From Pseudanabaena sp. PCC 6802 (GTDB taxonomy: Bacteria; Cyanobacteriota; Cyanobacteriia; Pseudanabaenales; Pseudanabaenaceae), in the NCBI RefSeq assembly GCF_000332175.1, contig NZ_KB235914.1, positions 3,964,868 to 4,028,867 on the forward strand: a stretch of DNA of 64,000 nt, in the 5' to 3' direction. The notes under the pieces were generated by a model, which saw nothing but the letters and a program-made list of their open reading frames with translations, had not been told where the DNA came from and searched no databases. Both the position numbers and the translations under genes were made by a program. Positions within the stretch are counted from its first letter, which is position 1. Every line of letters starts with the position of its first letter. Positions 18,284 to 27,909 of this stretch are shown here, in pieces.

Positions 18284-21199
18284 TTAGACTGTCTGGGAGG
18301 GCTGCTTGCGCTGCCGTTTCCGCAGCCAGACTTTGCGCAGTTCTTCCGCACCTAGTAAAATCGGCGGACAGACTAGCAACAATAACCATTGCCAAGCTGT
18401 TAGTGGTGCTGTAGAGAAAATACGACGCAGAGGAGCAATCTCGATAATCGCTAAAATTAACGTCCATTCCGTCAAAATCCCCAGCCAGATGAGAGGATTA
18501 GAAAAGAATCCCAATCGCAAGATGGAAGTTCGTTCAGAGCGACAAGCAAAAACGTTGCCATCTTGACAGGCAACGATAATTGCCAAAGTCATAGTCGTAG
18601 CTTGGGCGTAAATGAGGGTTATAGCTGGATCGGCAGTGCGCGAGAGAATGGTTGGAGCGATCGCTTGCAACGATGCTAAATCGTAACCGTAGCTTTGCCA
18701 AACTATGAAGAAGCCAATCATACCCAATGTTGCCTCAATTGCCCCCAGGAAACAGTAAGCGCGCAAGAGCAAAGAGCGATCGAGGAGCGGTTTGGATTTG
18801 GCACGGGGCGGCAACTGCATCGTACCGACTTCAGCGCGCTCGGCTCCTAGTGCTAAGGCGGGCAAAATATCGGTTCCCAAATCGACGATCAAAATTTGCA
18901 TAACGATCAGCGCTGGGGGGATTTTGAGGGCAACCATTGCCAGAAATGGCACTAATTCGGCAACGTTGGATGCCAAAATGTAGGTCATAAACTTGCGAAT
19001 ATTCTGATACACCGCCCGCCCTTGCTCGATCGCCGTGACGATGGTGGCAAAATTATCGTCTGTGAGTACGATATCGGCGGCTTCCCGTGCCACATCTGTC
19101 CCATTTAATCCCATCGCAACCCCAATATGCGCGGCACGCAGAGCAGGCGCATCGTTGACCCCATCGCCTGTAACTGCCACTACTTCGCCGATGTCTTTAT
19201 AAGCCTGTACCAGTCGCAGTTTGTGCTCGGGTGACATGCGCGCAAATACCAAGCCAAAGCGATATTTCACAATTTGCCGGAGTTGGGCATCGGAGAGATG
19301 CCCCATGCCTTCACCCGTCACCACGCGCACTCGTTCGCTCACCAGACCGATATTTCGGGCGATCGCTTCGGCGGTCAGTCCATAATCGCCGGTTACCATC
19401 GTGACTTTGATGCCAGCTTGATGGCATTTATCGATCGCCTCCTCCACCTCTGGACGGGGCGGATCGAACATCGCCACCAGACCGATAAAAATCAGGTTTT
19501 GCTCCAGATCCTGCGCCTTGAGATCGAGCAACTCCTGGTTGCCACGGCGCGCTGCCAACCCCAAAACGCGAAATCCCTGCTTTGCCAGATCGTCATTCGC
19601 CTGCACGGCAGCATCCCAATCGTCGTGGGTTAATTCCTGCACTCCACCATCGCGCAGGATGCTATGGCAGTGCTTCAGGACTTCCAAGGGAGCACCTTTG
19701 GTGAAGGCTAAATAGGGTGACTCATCCGGCCATAACTCCGCCGCTTGCCAGTTCAACACCACGGTCATCATGCGGCGGCGGGAATCAAACGGAACTTCGC
19801 GCAAGCGCGGCAATTGCTGTTGCAGGCGTTCTAAATTCAGCCCCGCTTTGGCGGCTGCCACTAGCAATGCCGCTTCTGTCGGATCGCCAATTTCTTGCCA
19901 GCGGCTAGGAGCTGTGAGGTGAACCAGGCGGGCGTTAGAACAAAGAGCAGACCCGACGAGCAAAAGATTTGCTTTCCAGGCAACAGTGGCATCCGATGGC
20001 AAATTGACCTGACCAGTGGTGGGATCGTAGCCCGCCCCCGTGACCTCGATCGGCGTGTTGGAGCTAGCAGGTTCGGATGGGTGTTCTTGAGGCAGCCAGA
20101 GATAGCGTACCGTCATTTCATTTTTCGTCAAAGTGCCTGTCTTGTCTGTGCAAATTACGGTGGTAGCGCTCAGGGTTTCCACCGATGACAGCCGCCGCAC
20201 CAGGGCATTTCGCCGCGCCATCCGTCGCACGCCGATCGCCAGGGATAAGGTTACGGTCGGCAATAATCCTTCTGGTACCAGCGCCACGATGATCCCGATC
20301 GCAAAAATGAAGCTTTCTTTTACCTCTATGCCCACCAGGAAGTACGCCAGCAAAAAGACAATAATTCCCATGCTGACGGCGATCGCGGTAATAATCCTGA
20401 CAATGCGCGCAACCTGAACTTCCAGGGTGCTGGGTTCGCGCTTCACCACAGTGGTCAAATGAGCTACTTGGCCGAACTCGGTCTGGGCACCTGTGGCATA
20501 GACTACGGCAATGGCGCGTCCCGCTGCTACGGTTGAGCCTGCTAAAACGAGGTTGGCAATTTCCGAGGGGTTCACCTTTTCTTGCAAGGGTTGCTCGCCT
20601 GGGCGTAGCAAGGTTTTACCGCCGCGAATCGGCACTGCCTCGCGCAGGCGCACTGGATAAGCGTTACGCGCTACGGGCAAAGACTCGCCCGTCATCACCG
20701 ATACATCTAAATACAAGCTATCGGCAGACACCAGTCGGGCATCGGCAGAAATGCGATCGCCTTCTTCGATCTGCATGACATCGCCGCGCACCAACTCCCG
20801 CGCCGGGATTTGCCTGAGTTCGCCATCTCGATACACTTTCACCTGCATCGGCAGTACTTTTTTCAATGCGGCAAGCGCCTGTTCTGCTTGAAACTCTTGC
20901 CAAAAGCTAAAGATGGCGTTAATCCAGATCACCGCCCAGATCGCCCAACCGAGTTCGGGCGTGCGCGAAATAAACGCTAAAATGCCTGCGACCCATAGCA
21001 GCAACGCCATGAAATGGGTGAGTTGGTCGGCAAACCGCAGCCACAGGGGGCGATGCACGGGTTCCGGTAACTCGTTAGCGCCGAATTGGGCAAATCTCCT
21101 TTGAGCTTCCTCTCCTGAGAGGCCATCCGCCGTGCTGCCGAGCGATTCGTAAACCGCCTTAACAGGTAATGCCCAGATAGGTTGATGAGGTGATGTCAT
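18284..21199 (-). CDS. P2-type cation-transporting ATPase with Na,K-ATPase-like membrane motifs
   Basis: A 971-residue pump with ten expected membrane segments. The N-terminal cation ATPase region begins WALPVKAVYESLGSTADGLS. The actuator motif is MTGES near residue 166, the phosphorylation site ICTDKTGTLT has its Asp near 353, and the hinge is TGDGVNDAPAL. Membrane helix 4 reads PEGLL, helix 5 SNVAELVPF and helix 6 DLGTDILPALALG. These match the Na,K/H,K-ATPase (P2C) pattern better than the PEGLP of SERCA or PacL calcium pumps. The start overlaps the end of the DUF192 gene by 4 bases (ATGA), so the two are coupled. The transported ion is not established. Confidence 0.92.
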   Translation of the reverse strand: MTSPHQPIWALPVKAVYESLGSTADGLSGEEAQRRFAQFGANELPEPVHRPLWLRFADQLTHFMALLLWVAGILAFISRTPELGWAIWAVIWINAIFSFWQEFQAEQALAALKKVLPMQVKVYRDGELRQIPARELVRGDVMQIEEGDRISADARLVSADSLYLDVSVMTGESLPVARNAYPVRLREAVPIRGGKTLLRPGEQPLQEKVNPSEIANLVLAGSTVAAGRAIAVVYATGAQTEFGQVAHLTTVVKREPSTLEVQVARIVRIITAIAVSMGIIVFLLAYFLVGIEVKESFIFAIGIIVALVPEGLLPTVTLSLAIGVRRMARRNALVRRLSSVETLSATTVICTDKTGTLTKNEMTVRYLWLPQEHPSEPASSNTPIEVTGAGYDPTTGQVNLPSDATVAWKANLLLVGSALCSNARLVHLTAPSRWQEIGDPTEAALLVAAAKAGLNLERLQQQLPRLREVPFDSRRRMMTVVLNWQAAELWPDESPYLAFTKGAPLEVLKHCHSILRDGGVQELTHDDWDAAVQANDDLAKQGFRVLGLAARRGNQELLDLKAQDLEQNLIFIGLVAMFDPPRPEVEEAIDKCHQAGIKVTMVTGDYGLTAEAIARNIGLVSERVRVVTGEGMGHLSDAQLRQIVKYRFGLVFARMSPEHKLRLVQAYKDIGEVVAVTGDGVNDAPALRAAHIGVAMGLNGTDVAREAADIVLTDDNFATIVTAIEQGRAVYQNIRKFMTYILASNVAELVPFLAMVALKIPPALIVMQILIVDLGTDILPALALGAERAEVGTMQLPPRAKSKPLLDRSLLLRAYCFLGAIEATLGMIGFFIVWQSYGYDLASLQAIAPTILSRTADPAITLIYAQATTMTLAIIVACQDGNVFACRSERTSILRLGFFSNPLIWLGILTEWTLILAIIEIAPLRRIFSTAPLTAWQWLLLLVCPPILLGAEELRKVWLRKRQRKQPSQTV

Positions 21200-21804
21200 T
21201 TACTGGTCACGACTATGCGATCGCCTACTTTTAAGCCTATTTCTTGAGTTAGACCGGCACGTAATTCAATTACGCGATCGGCAATTATGCCTTCGGCTGG
21301 ATAAATGGGGCATGGTTCGCGATCGCAGGGAGGGGCGGATGCCGCGATCGCAACTACTTTATCCTGGTGAATAAATACCATATCCAAGGCCACTGGCACG
21401 TTTTTCATCCAGAATGCCACTGGACGGGCGGGGAAGAAATTAAATAACATACCGCGATCGTCGGGTAAAGCTTGACGGTACATCAAACCTTTAGCTTGTT
21501 CGGCAGGCGTGCGCGTGACTTCGAGCGCGATCGCGCGATCGGCAATTTGCGCCGTTGCCGTTACGGGGAGAAATTGGGCTAGCTCAGAATTTTGATTAGC
21601 TTTTGCGGGCGTTGTGGTAGTAAGCTTAGATGTATCCGCACGAACAATTTCAGTACTGTCTCTGGTTTCTGGTTTAGGAACAGGATTGCTAGCAACCTCT
21701 GTGTTTTGAGGCGTGCAAGCAATCAGGAGTATGCAACTTGTACTCACTGATAACATTAGTACTCGGCGAGATGTGCCACAATCTTTAAAAACATAGCCAG
21801 CCAT
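21196..21804 (-). CDS. DUF192 lipoprotein
   Basis: A 202-residue protein with a signal sequence of charged start, hydrophobic core and lipobox LIAC at about residue 30, followed by a Ser/Thr/Pro-rich linker to residue ~75. The DUF192 domain follows (LEVTRTPAEQAKGLMYRQALPDDRGMLFNF; FWMKNVPVALDMVFI; GIIADRVIELRAG). DUF192 proteins are small extracytoplasmic domains of unknown function. The gene is upstream of, and overlaps by 4 bases, the P-type ATPase, suggesting a linked role. Its ATG lies only 4 bases from the divergent GH57 start. Confidence 0.88.
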   Translation of the reverse strand: MAGYVFKDCGTSRRVLMLSVSTSCILLIACTPQNTEVASNPVPKPETRDSTEIVRADTSKLTTTTPAKANQNSELAQFLPVTATAQIADRAIALEVTRTPAEQAKGLMYRQALPDDRGMLFNFFPARPVAFWMKNVPVALDMVFIHQDKVVAIAASAPPCDREPCPIYPAEGIIADRVIELRAGLTQEIGLKVGDRIVVTSK

Positions 21805-21808
21805 AAAT

Positions 21809-24031
21809 ATGCCCTTTCCCTTACATGTTGCGTTTATCTGGCATCAGCATCAACCTCTTTATAAAAGCCCAGTAGCTGGGAAGTATCACTTACCCTGGGT
21901 GAGACTGCACGGGGTAAAAGATTACCTGGATCTGGTGTTGCTTTTAGAAAGGTTTCCACAATTACATCAAACTGTCAATTTAGTACCGTCTTTAATTACA
22001 CAGTTACAAGACTACATTGACGGTACGGCGTTCGATCCCTACCTGGAACTAACGCTGAGAGCGGTCGAATCGTTTGACTTAGAACAAAAAAGGTTTGCGA
22101 TCGAACGCTTCTTTGATGCCAATCACCATACGATGGTGGAACCATACCCTCGCTATGCCCAGCTTTTAGATCTCAAAAAAAATAAAGGGTTAGACTGGTG
22201 CCTCGATAACTGGCAAGTGCAGGACTATAGCGACTTGCTAGCTTGGCATAATTTAACCTGGTTTGACCCCATATTTCGGGAGTCAGATGCCAAAATCGGC
22301 GAATGGTTCGAACGGGGACAGGGTTATACGCTTGCCGATCGCCAGCTTATTTATTCCAAGCAACGGGAAATTCTGGCGCGCATTTTGCCCCAGCACCGCA
22401 AAATGCAGGATGCCGGGCAGTTAGAGCTAACTACTACGCCTTACACGCACCCGATTATGCCATTGCTGGCAGATACCAAGGCGGGGCGCGTTGCCGTACC
22501 GCAAATGATGCTACCCGGCCTGAGGTTCCGTTGGGAGGGGGATATCCCTTTGCATCTGGACAAAGCCAAGCAGATTTATCACCAGTATTTTGGCAGGCAA
22601 CCGCGCGGGTTATGGCCGTCGGAGCAGTCCGTCAGTCCGGCGATTTTGCCCCACATTGCCAGACAGGGGTTTGAGTGGTTGTGTTCGGATGAGGGCGTAC
22701 TGGGCTGGAGCCTGGGGCATTACTTCCGCCGCGACGAGCACGGTCAGATTACGGAGCCGCAGTTACTTTATCAGCCCTATCGCCTGGAAACCGTGCATGG
22801 CGATCTGGCCATAGTCTTCCGCGATCGCCGCCTCTCCGACTTAATTGGTTTTAGCTACAGCGACATGACTCCTGAAGCTGCCAGCGAAGATTTATGCGAG
22901 CATCTGCGGTCTACCTATCACGCCTACTTAAATTATCAACATCACCAACAAAACAGCGATCGCCCCTGGCTGGTCACAATTGCGCTTGATGGTGAAAATT
23001 GCTGGGAGTATTACCGCAACGATGGCAAAGATTTTCTGGAAACACTATACAAACAGCTATCTCAGTTGGATTTCCTGCGCCTGGTATCCGTATCTGAATT
23101 TATCGATCGATTTCCACCCGTTGATAAAATTCCACCACATCAGTTACACAGTGGTTCCTGGATCGACTCCAACTTTACAACCTGGATTGGCGACCCGATC
23201 AAGAATCGGGCATGGGAATTACTAGCAGAAGCGCGTCAAGTTTTAGCCAATCATCCCGAGGCGACCCAAGACAACAATCCCGAGGCATGGGAAAATCTAT
23301 TTGCAGCGGAAGGCTCTGACTGGTTCTGGTGGTTTGGCGAGGGCCACAGTTCTACCCTGGATCATGTATTCGATCGATTATTTCGAGAACACTTACAAGC
23401 TCTCTATCGAGCCTTAAATGAATCTGTTCCCAATAACCTGCTCTATCCGCTAGAACCCCATCAAGTATCGGGCGACCAACATCCAACCCATTTTATCCAT
23501 CCTGTAGTTGATGGCATGGGAACAGAGCAGGACTGGCAAGGAGCAGGAAGGATCGAAATTAATGCGGCGCGGGGTACAATGCATAGAAGTGGTTTAGTAC
23601 AGCGCTTATGGTACGGGTTAAATCATTTTAATTTTTATCTGCGCTTAGATTTTGGAGCGATACAGCCAGAATTAAATACTAATTTGCATCTCCTCTGGTT
23701 TTATCCCGAGCGAACGCATTACAATAGCCCTATTCCCATGAGGAATTTACCCGATGTGCCACCGCTTAATTATCTATTCCACCACCACTTAACGCTATCC
23801 TTAGGGGAGCGCTCGGTACATTTACTGGAGGCAACAGAAAATAGTCAGTGGCAAAATATCTCCACTCATGCCAAAATGGGCTTTAATCAATGTTTAGAAG
23901 TGAGTCTGCCTTGGGGAGATCTTGCGATTCCACCAGGTAGCGCCGCAAGGCTAGTTATTTTACTTAGTCAAAACAGTATATTTCAGGCTTCGTTGCCAGA
24001 ACATACTGTAATTCCGATCGAAGTGCCATAG
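21809..24031 (+). CDS. glycoside hydrolase family 57 enzyme
   Basis: A 740-residue protein whose N-terminus PLHVAFIWHQHQPLYK is the GH57 motif 1. GLWPSEQSVSP near residue 265 is motif 2, FEWLCSDEGVLGW near 287-299 carries the motif 3 region, and LDGENCWEYY near 393 is motif 4. GH57 enzymes are retaining amylopullulanases, 4-alpha-glucanotransferases or branching enzymes; here the substrate is probably glycogen or maltodextrin. The C-terminal ~200 residues are a beta-rich accessory domain. No signal peptide is present, so it is cytoplasmic. No strong ribosome binding site is seen, and the promoter must lie within or beyond the divergent DUF192 gene. Confidence 0.9.
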   Translation: MPFPLHVAFIWHQHQPLYKSPVAGKYHLPWVRLHGVKDYLDLVLLLERFPQLHQTVNLVPSLITQLQDYIDGTAFDPYLELTLRAVESFDLEQKRFAIERFFDANHHTMVEPYPRYAQLLDLKKNKGLDWCLDNWQVQDYSDLLAWHNLTWFDPIFRESDAKIGEWFERGQGYTLADRQLIYSKQREILARILPQHRKMQDAGQLELTTTPYTHPIMPLLADTKAGRVAVPQMMLPGLRFRWEGDIPLHLDKAKQIYHQYFGRQPRGLWPSEQSVSPAILPHIARQGFEWLCSDEGVLGWSLGHYFRRDEHGQITEPQLLYQPYRLETVHGDLAIVFRDRRLSDLIGFSYSDMTPEAASEDLCEHLRSTYHAYLNYQHHQQNSDRPWLVTIALDGENCWEYYRNDGKDFLETLYKQLSQLDFLRLVSVSEFIDRFPPVDKIPPHQLHSGSWIDSNFTTWIGDPIKNRAWELLAEARQVLANHPEATQDNNPEAWENLFAAEGSDWFWWFGEGHSSTLDHVFDRLFREHLQALYRALNESVPNNLLYPLEPHQVSGDQHPTHFIHPVVDGMGTEQDWQGAGRIEINAARGTMHRSGLVQRLWYGLNHFNFYLRLDFGAIQPELNTNLHLLWFYPERTHYNSPIPMRNLPDVPPLNYLFHHHLTLSLGERSVHLLEATENSQWQNISTHAKMGFNQCLEVSLPWGDLAIPPGSAARLVILLSQNSIFQASLPEHTVIPIEVP

Positions 24032-24048
24032 TTTAAAGAGATAAGTCT

Positions 24049-24600
24049 GTGGAAAAGTCAAGCATAGAAAAAATTGTGGAGCAAGCTCTACACGATGGGT
24101 ACCTTACTCCCACAATGGAAGCGGAAGTAGGACGTATTTGCGATAGCGCTTTTGAACTATCTGTAGAGGAATATATGGCTCTAGATCGACTGATGGGGGC
24201 TCTACTCACGGGCGAAGTCGTAGCAGTCCCGCGCAAGCAATTCATCAACGTGATGGAGGAACTGGTGCTTGGTGAAGCGGTAGCTCGGGTGGCTGAAATT
24301 GAGGCTAACAGCAACCAGGTGCTGGATCTAGGTGACATTGCTGCCTATGCCCTCAACCGCCTTCCCCCATTGTATGCAACGACAGAGGAAGGGGCTATTT
24401 ACCAGCGAGAAAGGGCGATCGCCGATTTGCACGTCCTGATCGCGCAGCAAGTTAAAGAAGCGATCGAGCGCAATCAGGATAGGCCGCAATTCCACAAGGA
24501 ACGCAAGGTGATCAAGCAGAAAACTGAAGACACGGTTCTGACGCAACTCAATACCTTGCTGCAGGCATACGCTCCTAACTACGAGACTAAGCCAGAATAA
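24049..24600 (+). CDS. ComFB-family protein (late competence development protein)
   Basis: A 183-residue, mostly helical protein with a GTG start preceded by AAAGAG about 8 bases away. The region IEKIVEQALHDGYLTPTMEAEVGRICD to VMEELVLGEAVARVAEIEAN, followed by DLGDIAAYALNRLPPLYATTEEG, matches the ComFB family. Recent work on cyanobacterial ComFB proteins describes them as cyclic dinucleotide receptors controlling natural competence and type IV pili. The gene starts 17 bases after the GH57 stop and may be co-transcribed with it. No competence gene is adjacent. Confidence 0.85.
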   Translation: MEKSSIEKIVEQALHDGYLTPTMEAEVGRICDSAFELSVEEYMALDRLMGALLTGEVVAVPRKQFINVMEELVLGEAVARVAEIEANSNQVLDLGDIAAYALNRLPPLYATTEEGAIYQRERAIADLHVLIAQQVKEAIERNQDRPQFHKERKVIKQKTEDTVLTQLNTLLQAYAPNYETKPE

Positions 24601-24710
24601 TGCCAGAATTTGCACGTCAAATTGTGTCTGACGATCGCCCCTAGGATCGTCGCTTTTGGCACAAGATTGGCGCGATATTTGTTAACTATCTGGAATGAAT
24701 GACTGGAATT

Positions 24711-25844
24711 ATGTACGACTGTATTGTTGTGGGTGCTGGACCGGCTGGGGGTTCTGCCGCCTATCATTTAGCTAAACGCGGTCGCTCCGTGTTAGTACTG
24801 GAGCGCGAAAGTTTGCCGCGCTACAAACCCTGTGGGGGTGGTGTGTCGCCTATGGTGCAGCAGTGGTTTGATTTTGACTTCGCGCCCGCAATTTCATTAA
24901 CGGTTAAACAAATTCGCTATACCTGGCAGATGGGCGACCCGCAACTGGCGGAACTCGACACCGCCGCACCCGTATGGATGGTGCGCCGCGATGTCTTCGA
25001 CCATTACTTGATCCAGCAAGCGCAAAAACAGGGGGCGGAGATCCGCGACTCTACAGTCGTGACGGGGATTGAATGGCAGAGCGATCGCTGGCAAGTCAAA
25101 ACCGATCGAGAAGTACTTTCAGCCCGATATCTAATTGCGGCGGATGGTGCCAAGGGTTCGATGGCAAAGTGGCTGGGATTTAAAGATCGCAAGCGACGGA
25201 TGGGGGCTGCTTTAGAAGTAGAAGCTCCGGTTAACGATCATGACATCCAGGCCGCGCATTTTGATTTTGGCTCGGTCGTTAACGGCTATATCTGGAATTT
25301 CCCCAAAGCTGAGGGCTACTCAATCGGCATTGGTACGTTTCGCGGGAGCGATGAAAAACAGAACCTCAAGGAAATTGCGGCTAATTACGCCAACGGATTT
25401 GGCATCGATCTGAGCAGCATCAAGCAATACGGCCATCCCCTTTGTCTTTGGGACGGCCACCAAAATCTGCATGCGCAAAACGCAGTGCTGGCAGGCGAGT
25501 GCGCTTGTATCGTAGATCCCTTTACCGCCGAGGGTATCCGGCCTTCAATGCTCACCGGCGTGCTAGCAGCTGAAGCTGTAGACGAAGCGATTGGCGGTAA
25601 TGCCGATGCTCTGCCAAACTATACCCTAAAAGTACAAGAGGAATGGGGCGAGGATATGGCTTGGGCGCAACGCATTTCCGGTATCTTTTACCGCATTCCC
25701 GGTTTTGCCTACAAAATAGGGGTTAAGCGTCCATCGGCAACAAGGCGCATGGGGAAAATCCTCTGCGGCGAGATGCGCTACCGCGATGTGGCGGGCAACG
25801 CGATCGCCAAACTAACCAAGGGGTTAATCCCTGGCATGGGCTAA
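24711..25844 (+). CDS. geranylgeranyl-reductase-family FAD-dependent oxidoreductase
   Basis: A 377-residue flavoprotein. The N-terminal dinucleotide motif is DCIVVGAGPAGGSAAYHLAKRG, followed by LERESLPRYKPCGGGVSP, which is diagnostic of the geranylgeranyl reductase/halogenase-like group. VLAGECACIVDPFTAEGIRPSM near residue 260-285 is the second FAD contact. It resembles ChlP but is somewhat shorter, so it may be an isoprenoid reductase of another pathway. An ATG 12 bases upstream (24699) is possible; family alignment favours MYDCIVVG. Monocistronic on the plus strand. Confidence 0.87.
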   Translation: MYDCIVVGAGPAGGSAAYHLAKRGRSVLVLERESLPRYKPCGGGVSPMVQQWFDFDFAPAISLTVKQIRYTWQMGDPQLAELDTAAPVWMVRRDVFDHYLIQQAQKQGAEIRDSTVVTGIEWQSDRWQVKTDREVLSARYLIAADGAKGSMAKWLGFKDRKRRMGAALEVEAPVNDHDIQAAHFDFGSVVNGYIWNFPKAEGYSIGIGTFRGSDEKQNLKEIAANYANGFGIDLSSIKQYGHPLCLWDGHQNLHAQNAVLAGECACIVDPFTAEGIRPSMLTGVLAAEAVDEAIGGNADALPNYTLKVQEEWGEDMAWAQRISGIFYRIPGFAYKIGVKRPSATRRMGKILCGEMRYRDVAGNAIAKLTKGLIPGMG

Positions 25845-26522
25845 TCCCAAAATTGGCAAAAATGTAAGGATGTGGCTTGAATTTGGAATTCCTGACTTGA
25901 CAAAGTTTTGGGGATGATTGTCACTTCATTCAGATATAATTCTGACTGTGGTTTCAATCATTGACAAATGACAGTCAGTGAATACTATGCAACCAAATCT
26001 TATAGGAAGACTGAGATTAAAAGCAGATTTACCCATAACAATAGGTGTACTTGCAACTTTATTTGTAATTCTTTTTACATACCTTTTCCTGGTTGTGCCC
26101 AAAGAGCAAAAGCAAGATGTTGCTTATGTATCTGGTATTATTGCAACCGCATCAGCTATATATGCTGCATTTTATGCGGGACGTGCATTACATCAAAACA
26201 TTCATTCTAGGAAAGTTGATAGAACCGTGGAATGCTCTATACGCTGGCTTGACTCAAGCCTTGCTAATTCTAAGCAATTGACAACACGTATAGCAGCGCA
26301 AGTAGTATCAATTACAGATGAAGAGGCTCGTGGTAAAAAAATTACGGAGTTGATAGGTGACCCATCTGTTCCCGCTCAAGCAGAAGCAGCAGAAGCAAAT
26401 GAATTAGCTATATCAACTGTTTTTAATTTTTTTGAGCAGCTTGCTGTTTTTGTCGAGCAAGGTGTCATAGAGGAGACTTTGTTGCAAGAATTTTATCTTA
26501 CTATTTTAGTAAAGTACTATTA

Positions 26523-27397
26523 GAAGCCATTTAGGAAGTAAAAGGCGCACCAAAAGCAGGTATAAATACTGATGAAGTCTAGTATAAACCTGAAGAGATG
26601 CGCCGATCCTATAATACCGATTTATCCAACCAAGAATGGGAAATTATCGCACCCATGCTACCCAAACCATCAAAATGGGGTAGGCCACCCAAAACAAATA
26701 TGCGAGAGTTACTGAATGCCATTTTCTATATACTCAAAAATGGTTGTACATGGCAGAATCTACCCCATGACTTTCCGCCTTACTCAACGGTCTATTTCTA
26801 CTGGCAAAGGTGGGAAAGAACTGGGCTACTGGAGGAGATTAATCGCAAATTGAGCCAACAATTTAGGGAAAAGGTTAGTAAAGAGGCGACCCCAAGCTTG
26901 GTGAGTATCGATAGCCAGAGTGTGAAGACAACAGAAAGTGCGGGCAGTCGAGGTTTTGATGGCGGTAAGCAAATCAAGGGCAGAAAACGCTTCGCTATGG
27001 TTGACACCTTGGGCTTAGTTGTAAAGGTGTTGGTGTGTGCAGCTAACATCGGTGAAAGAGCAGGAGCTAAGCAGTTGTTACAGAATCTCACATCTCCATT
27101 ACCACGATTAGAGAAAATTCTGGTTGATGCTGGATTCTCTGGTGATGAAATCACACAATGGGTCAACGACAACTTCGGATGGCTTTGGGAAGTTAGCAAA
27201 CGGGCAGACAATCAGAAAGGTTTTGTAGTGGAGTCAAAGCGTTGGGTGGTAGAGCGAACCTTTGCTTGGTTAGGTAATTGTCGTAGACTAAGCAAGGATT
27301 ATGAATTTTATGAGCAAATGTCTGAATCGTTTATTTACTTGGCTTTAATCCGCAAAATGCTAAGAAATCTGGCAACTGCGACTTCCTAAATGGGTTC
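26523..27397 (+). mobile_element. IS5-type insertion sequence, complete (875 bp)
   Basis: The ends are inverted repeats: GAAGCCATTTAGGAAGT on the left (26523-26539) and the complement of GAACCCATTTAGGAAGT on the right (27381-27397), differing at one position. TTA occurs directly outside both ends (26520-26522 and 27398-27400) as a 3-bp target duplication, as in the IS1031 group of IS5. The single transposase gene fills most of the element. The intact ends, ORF and duplication suggest a recent and possibly active copy. Confidence 0.92.
26598..27389 (+). CDS. IS5-family DDE transposase
   Basis: A 263-residue intact transposase. The N-terminal DUF4096-type region is SYNTDLSNQEWEIIAPMLP...WRxxP-like (GCTWQNLPHDFPPYSTVYFY). 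Catalytic residues are visible as D in SIDSQSVKTTE (~102), D in ILVDAGFSGDE (~178) and E in RWVVERTFAWLGN (~216). It is encoded in one frame without a frameshift. The ORF ends inside the right inverted repeat, as is usual for compact IS5 elements. Confidence 0.95.
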   Translation: MRRSYNTDLSNQEWEIIAPMLPKPSKWGRPPKTNMRELLNAIFYILKNGCTWQNLPHDFPPYSTVYFYWQRWERTGLLEEINRKLSQQFREKVSKEATPSLVSIDSQSVKTTESAGSRGFDGGKQIKGRKRFAMVDTLGLVVKVLVCAANIGERAGAKQLLQNLTSPLPRLEKILVDAGFSGDEITQWVNDNFGWLWEVSKRADNQKGFVVESKRWVVERTFAWLGNCRRLSKDYEFYEQMSESFIYLALIRKMLRNLATATS

Positions 27398-27807
27398 TTA
27401 CGCATTTAAGCCTTGGATCGAAGAAAAGCAAAAGAATGCACGTTTAAGATCGAAAAGAGTATTCAAAAGCCTTTCAGCATTGTATGAGCGGTGGGATAGA
27501 AAGCTTAAAGAGAGCTAAAATACTCATAGCTTTTTTATGTTTTATCCAAAATGTATAAACCTATCCAGAGAGACTCAAACCTCAGAAGCATTGCCTAACT
27601 TAAAGTTGATCTAGTATATTGAAGCAGTTTAGGCTTAAGGCTTACCCCAACATGCTTTAGAGATACCTGAAAGAAACTTCATTCCTTTGGGTAAGTTCTA
27701 TAATGAATTTATAAGGTAGGTTATGTTAATTATGTATTATTTTTTACCAAACCAAACCAAATTCACTAGTACCATTGTGCCGTGTGCACAGAGGAGGAAA
27801 TAAAGTT

Positions 27808-27849
27808 ATGTCTGTATTTAGTTTTGATGATGGATACGCTGGGTTTTAG
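27808..27849 (+). CDS. 13-codon ORF with strong ribosome binding site
   Basis: The peptide MSVFSFDDGYAGF is preceded by GAGGAGG with AGGAGG 10 bases before the ATG, a better site than most real genes here. It may be the broken start of a lost gene or a leader peptide. A short GAGCT/AGCTC stem follows the stop within 25 bases. No plus-strand gene lies downstream for 1.2 kb. Confidence 0.25.
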   Translation: MSVFSFDDGYAGF

Positions 27850-27909
27850 GAGCTTTTTCTTATAGCTCTGAGTTACCAAAAATGAATGCGAGTTCTTGTT
27901 AATTGTAAT

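Larger units (their letters stand above)
25987..27518 (+). pseudogene. DUF4760-type membrane protein gene interrupted by an IS element
   Basis: The 5' part runs from the ATG at 25987 to codon TAT at 26518-26520. A TAG formed at the element boundary then stops it. After the element, reading resumes from 27401 to the TAA ending at 27518. Removing the element and one copy of the TTA duplication rejoins the frame (KYY + YAFKPWIEEKQ) to give a ~217-residue protein. It has two N-terminal hydrophobic segments (residues ~17-37 and ~47-67) and a helical cytoplasmic region containing NELAISTVFNFFEQLAVFVEQG, like DUF4760 proteins. The split form makes a shortened protein lacking the last ~39 residues. 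Original function unknown. Confidence 0.85.

Noticed and set aside
25897-25940. Promoter with TTGACA and TATAAT before the DUF4760 gene
   Set aside because: The two boxes are 32 bases apart, too far for a standard sigma-70 promoter; the TATAAT alone may still be a -10.
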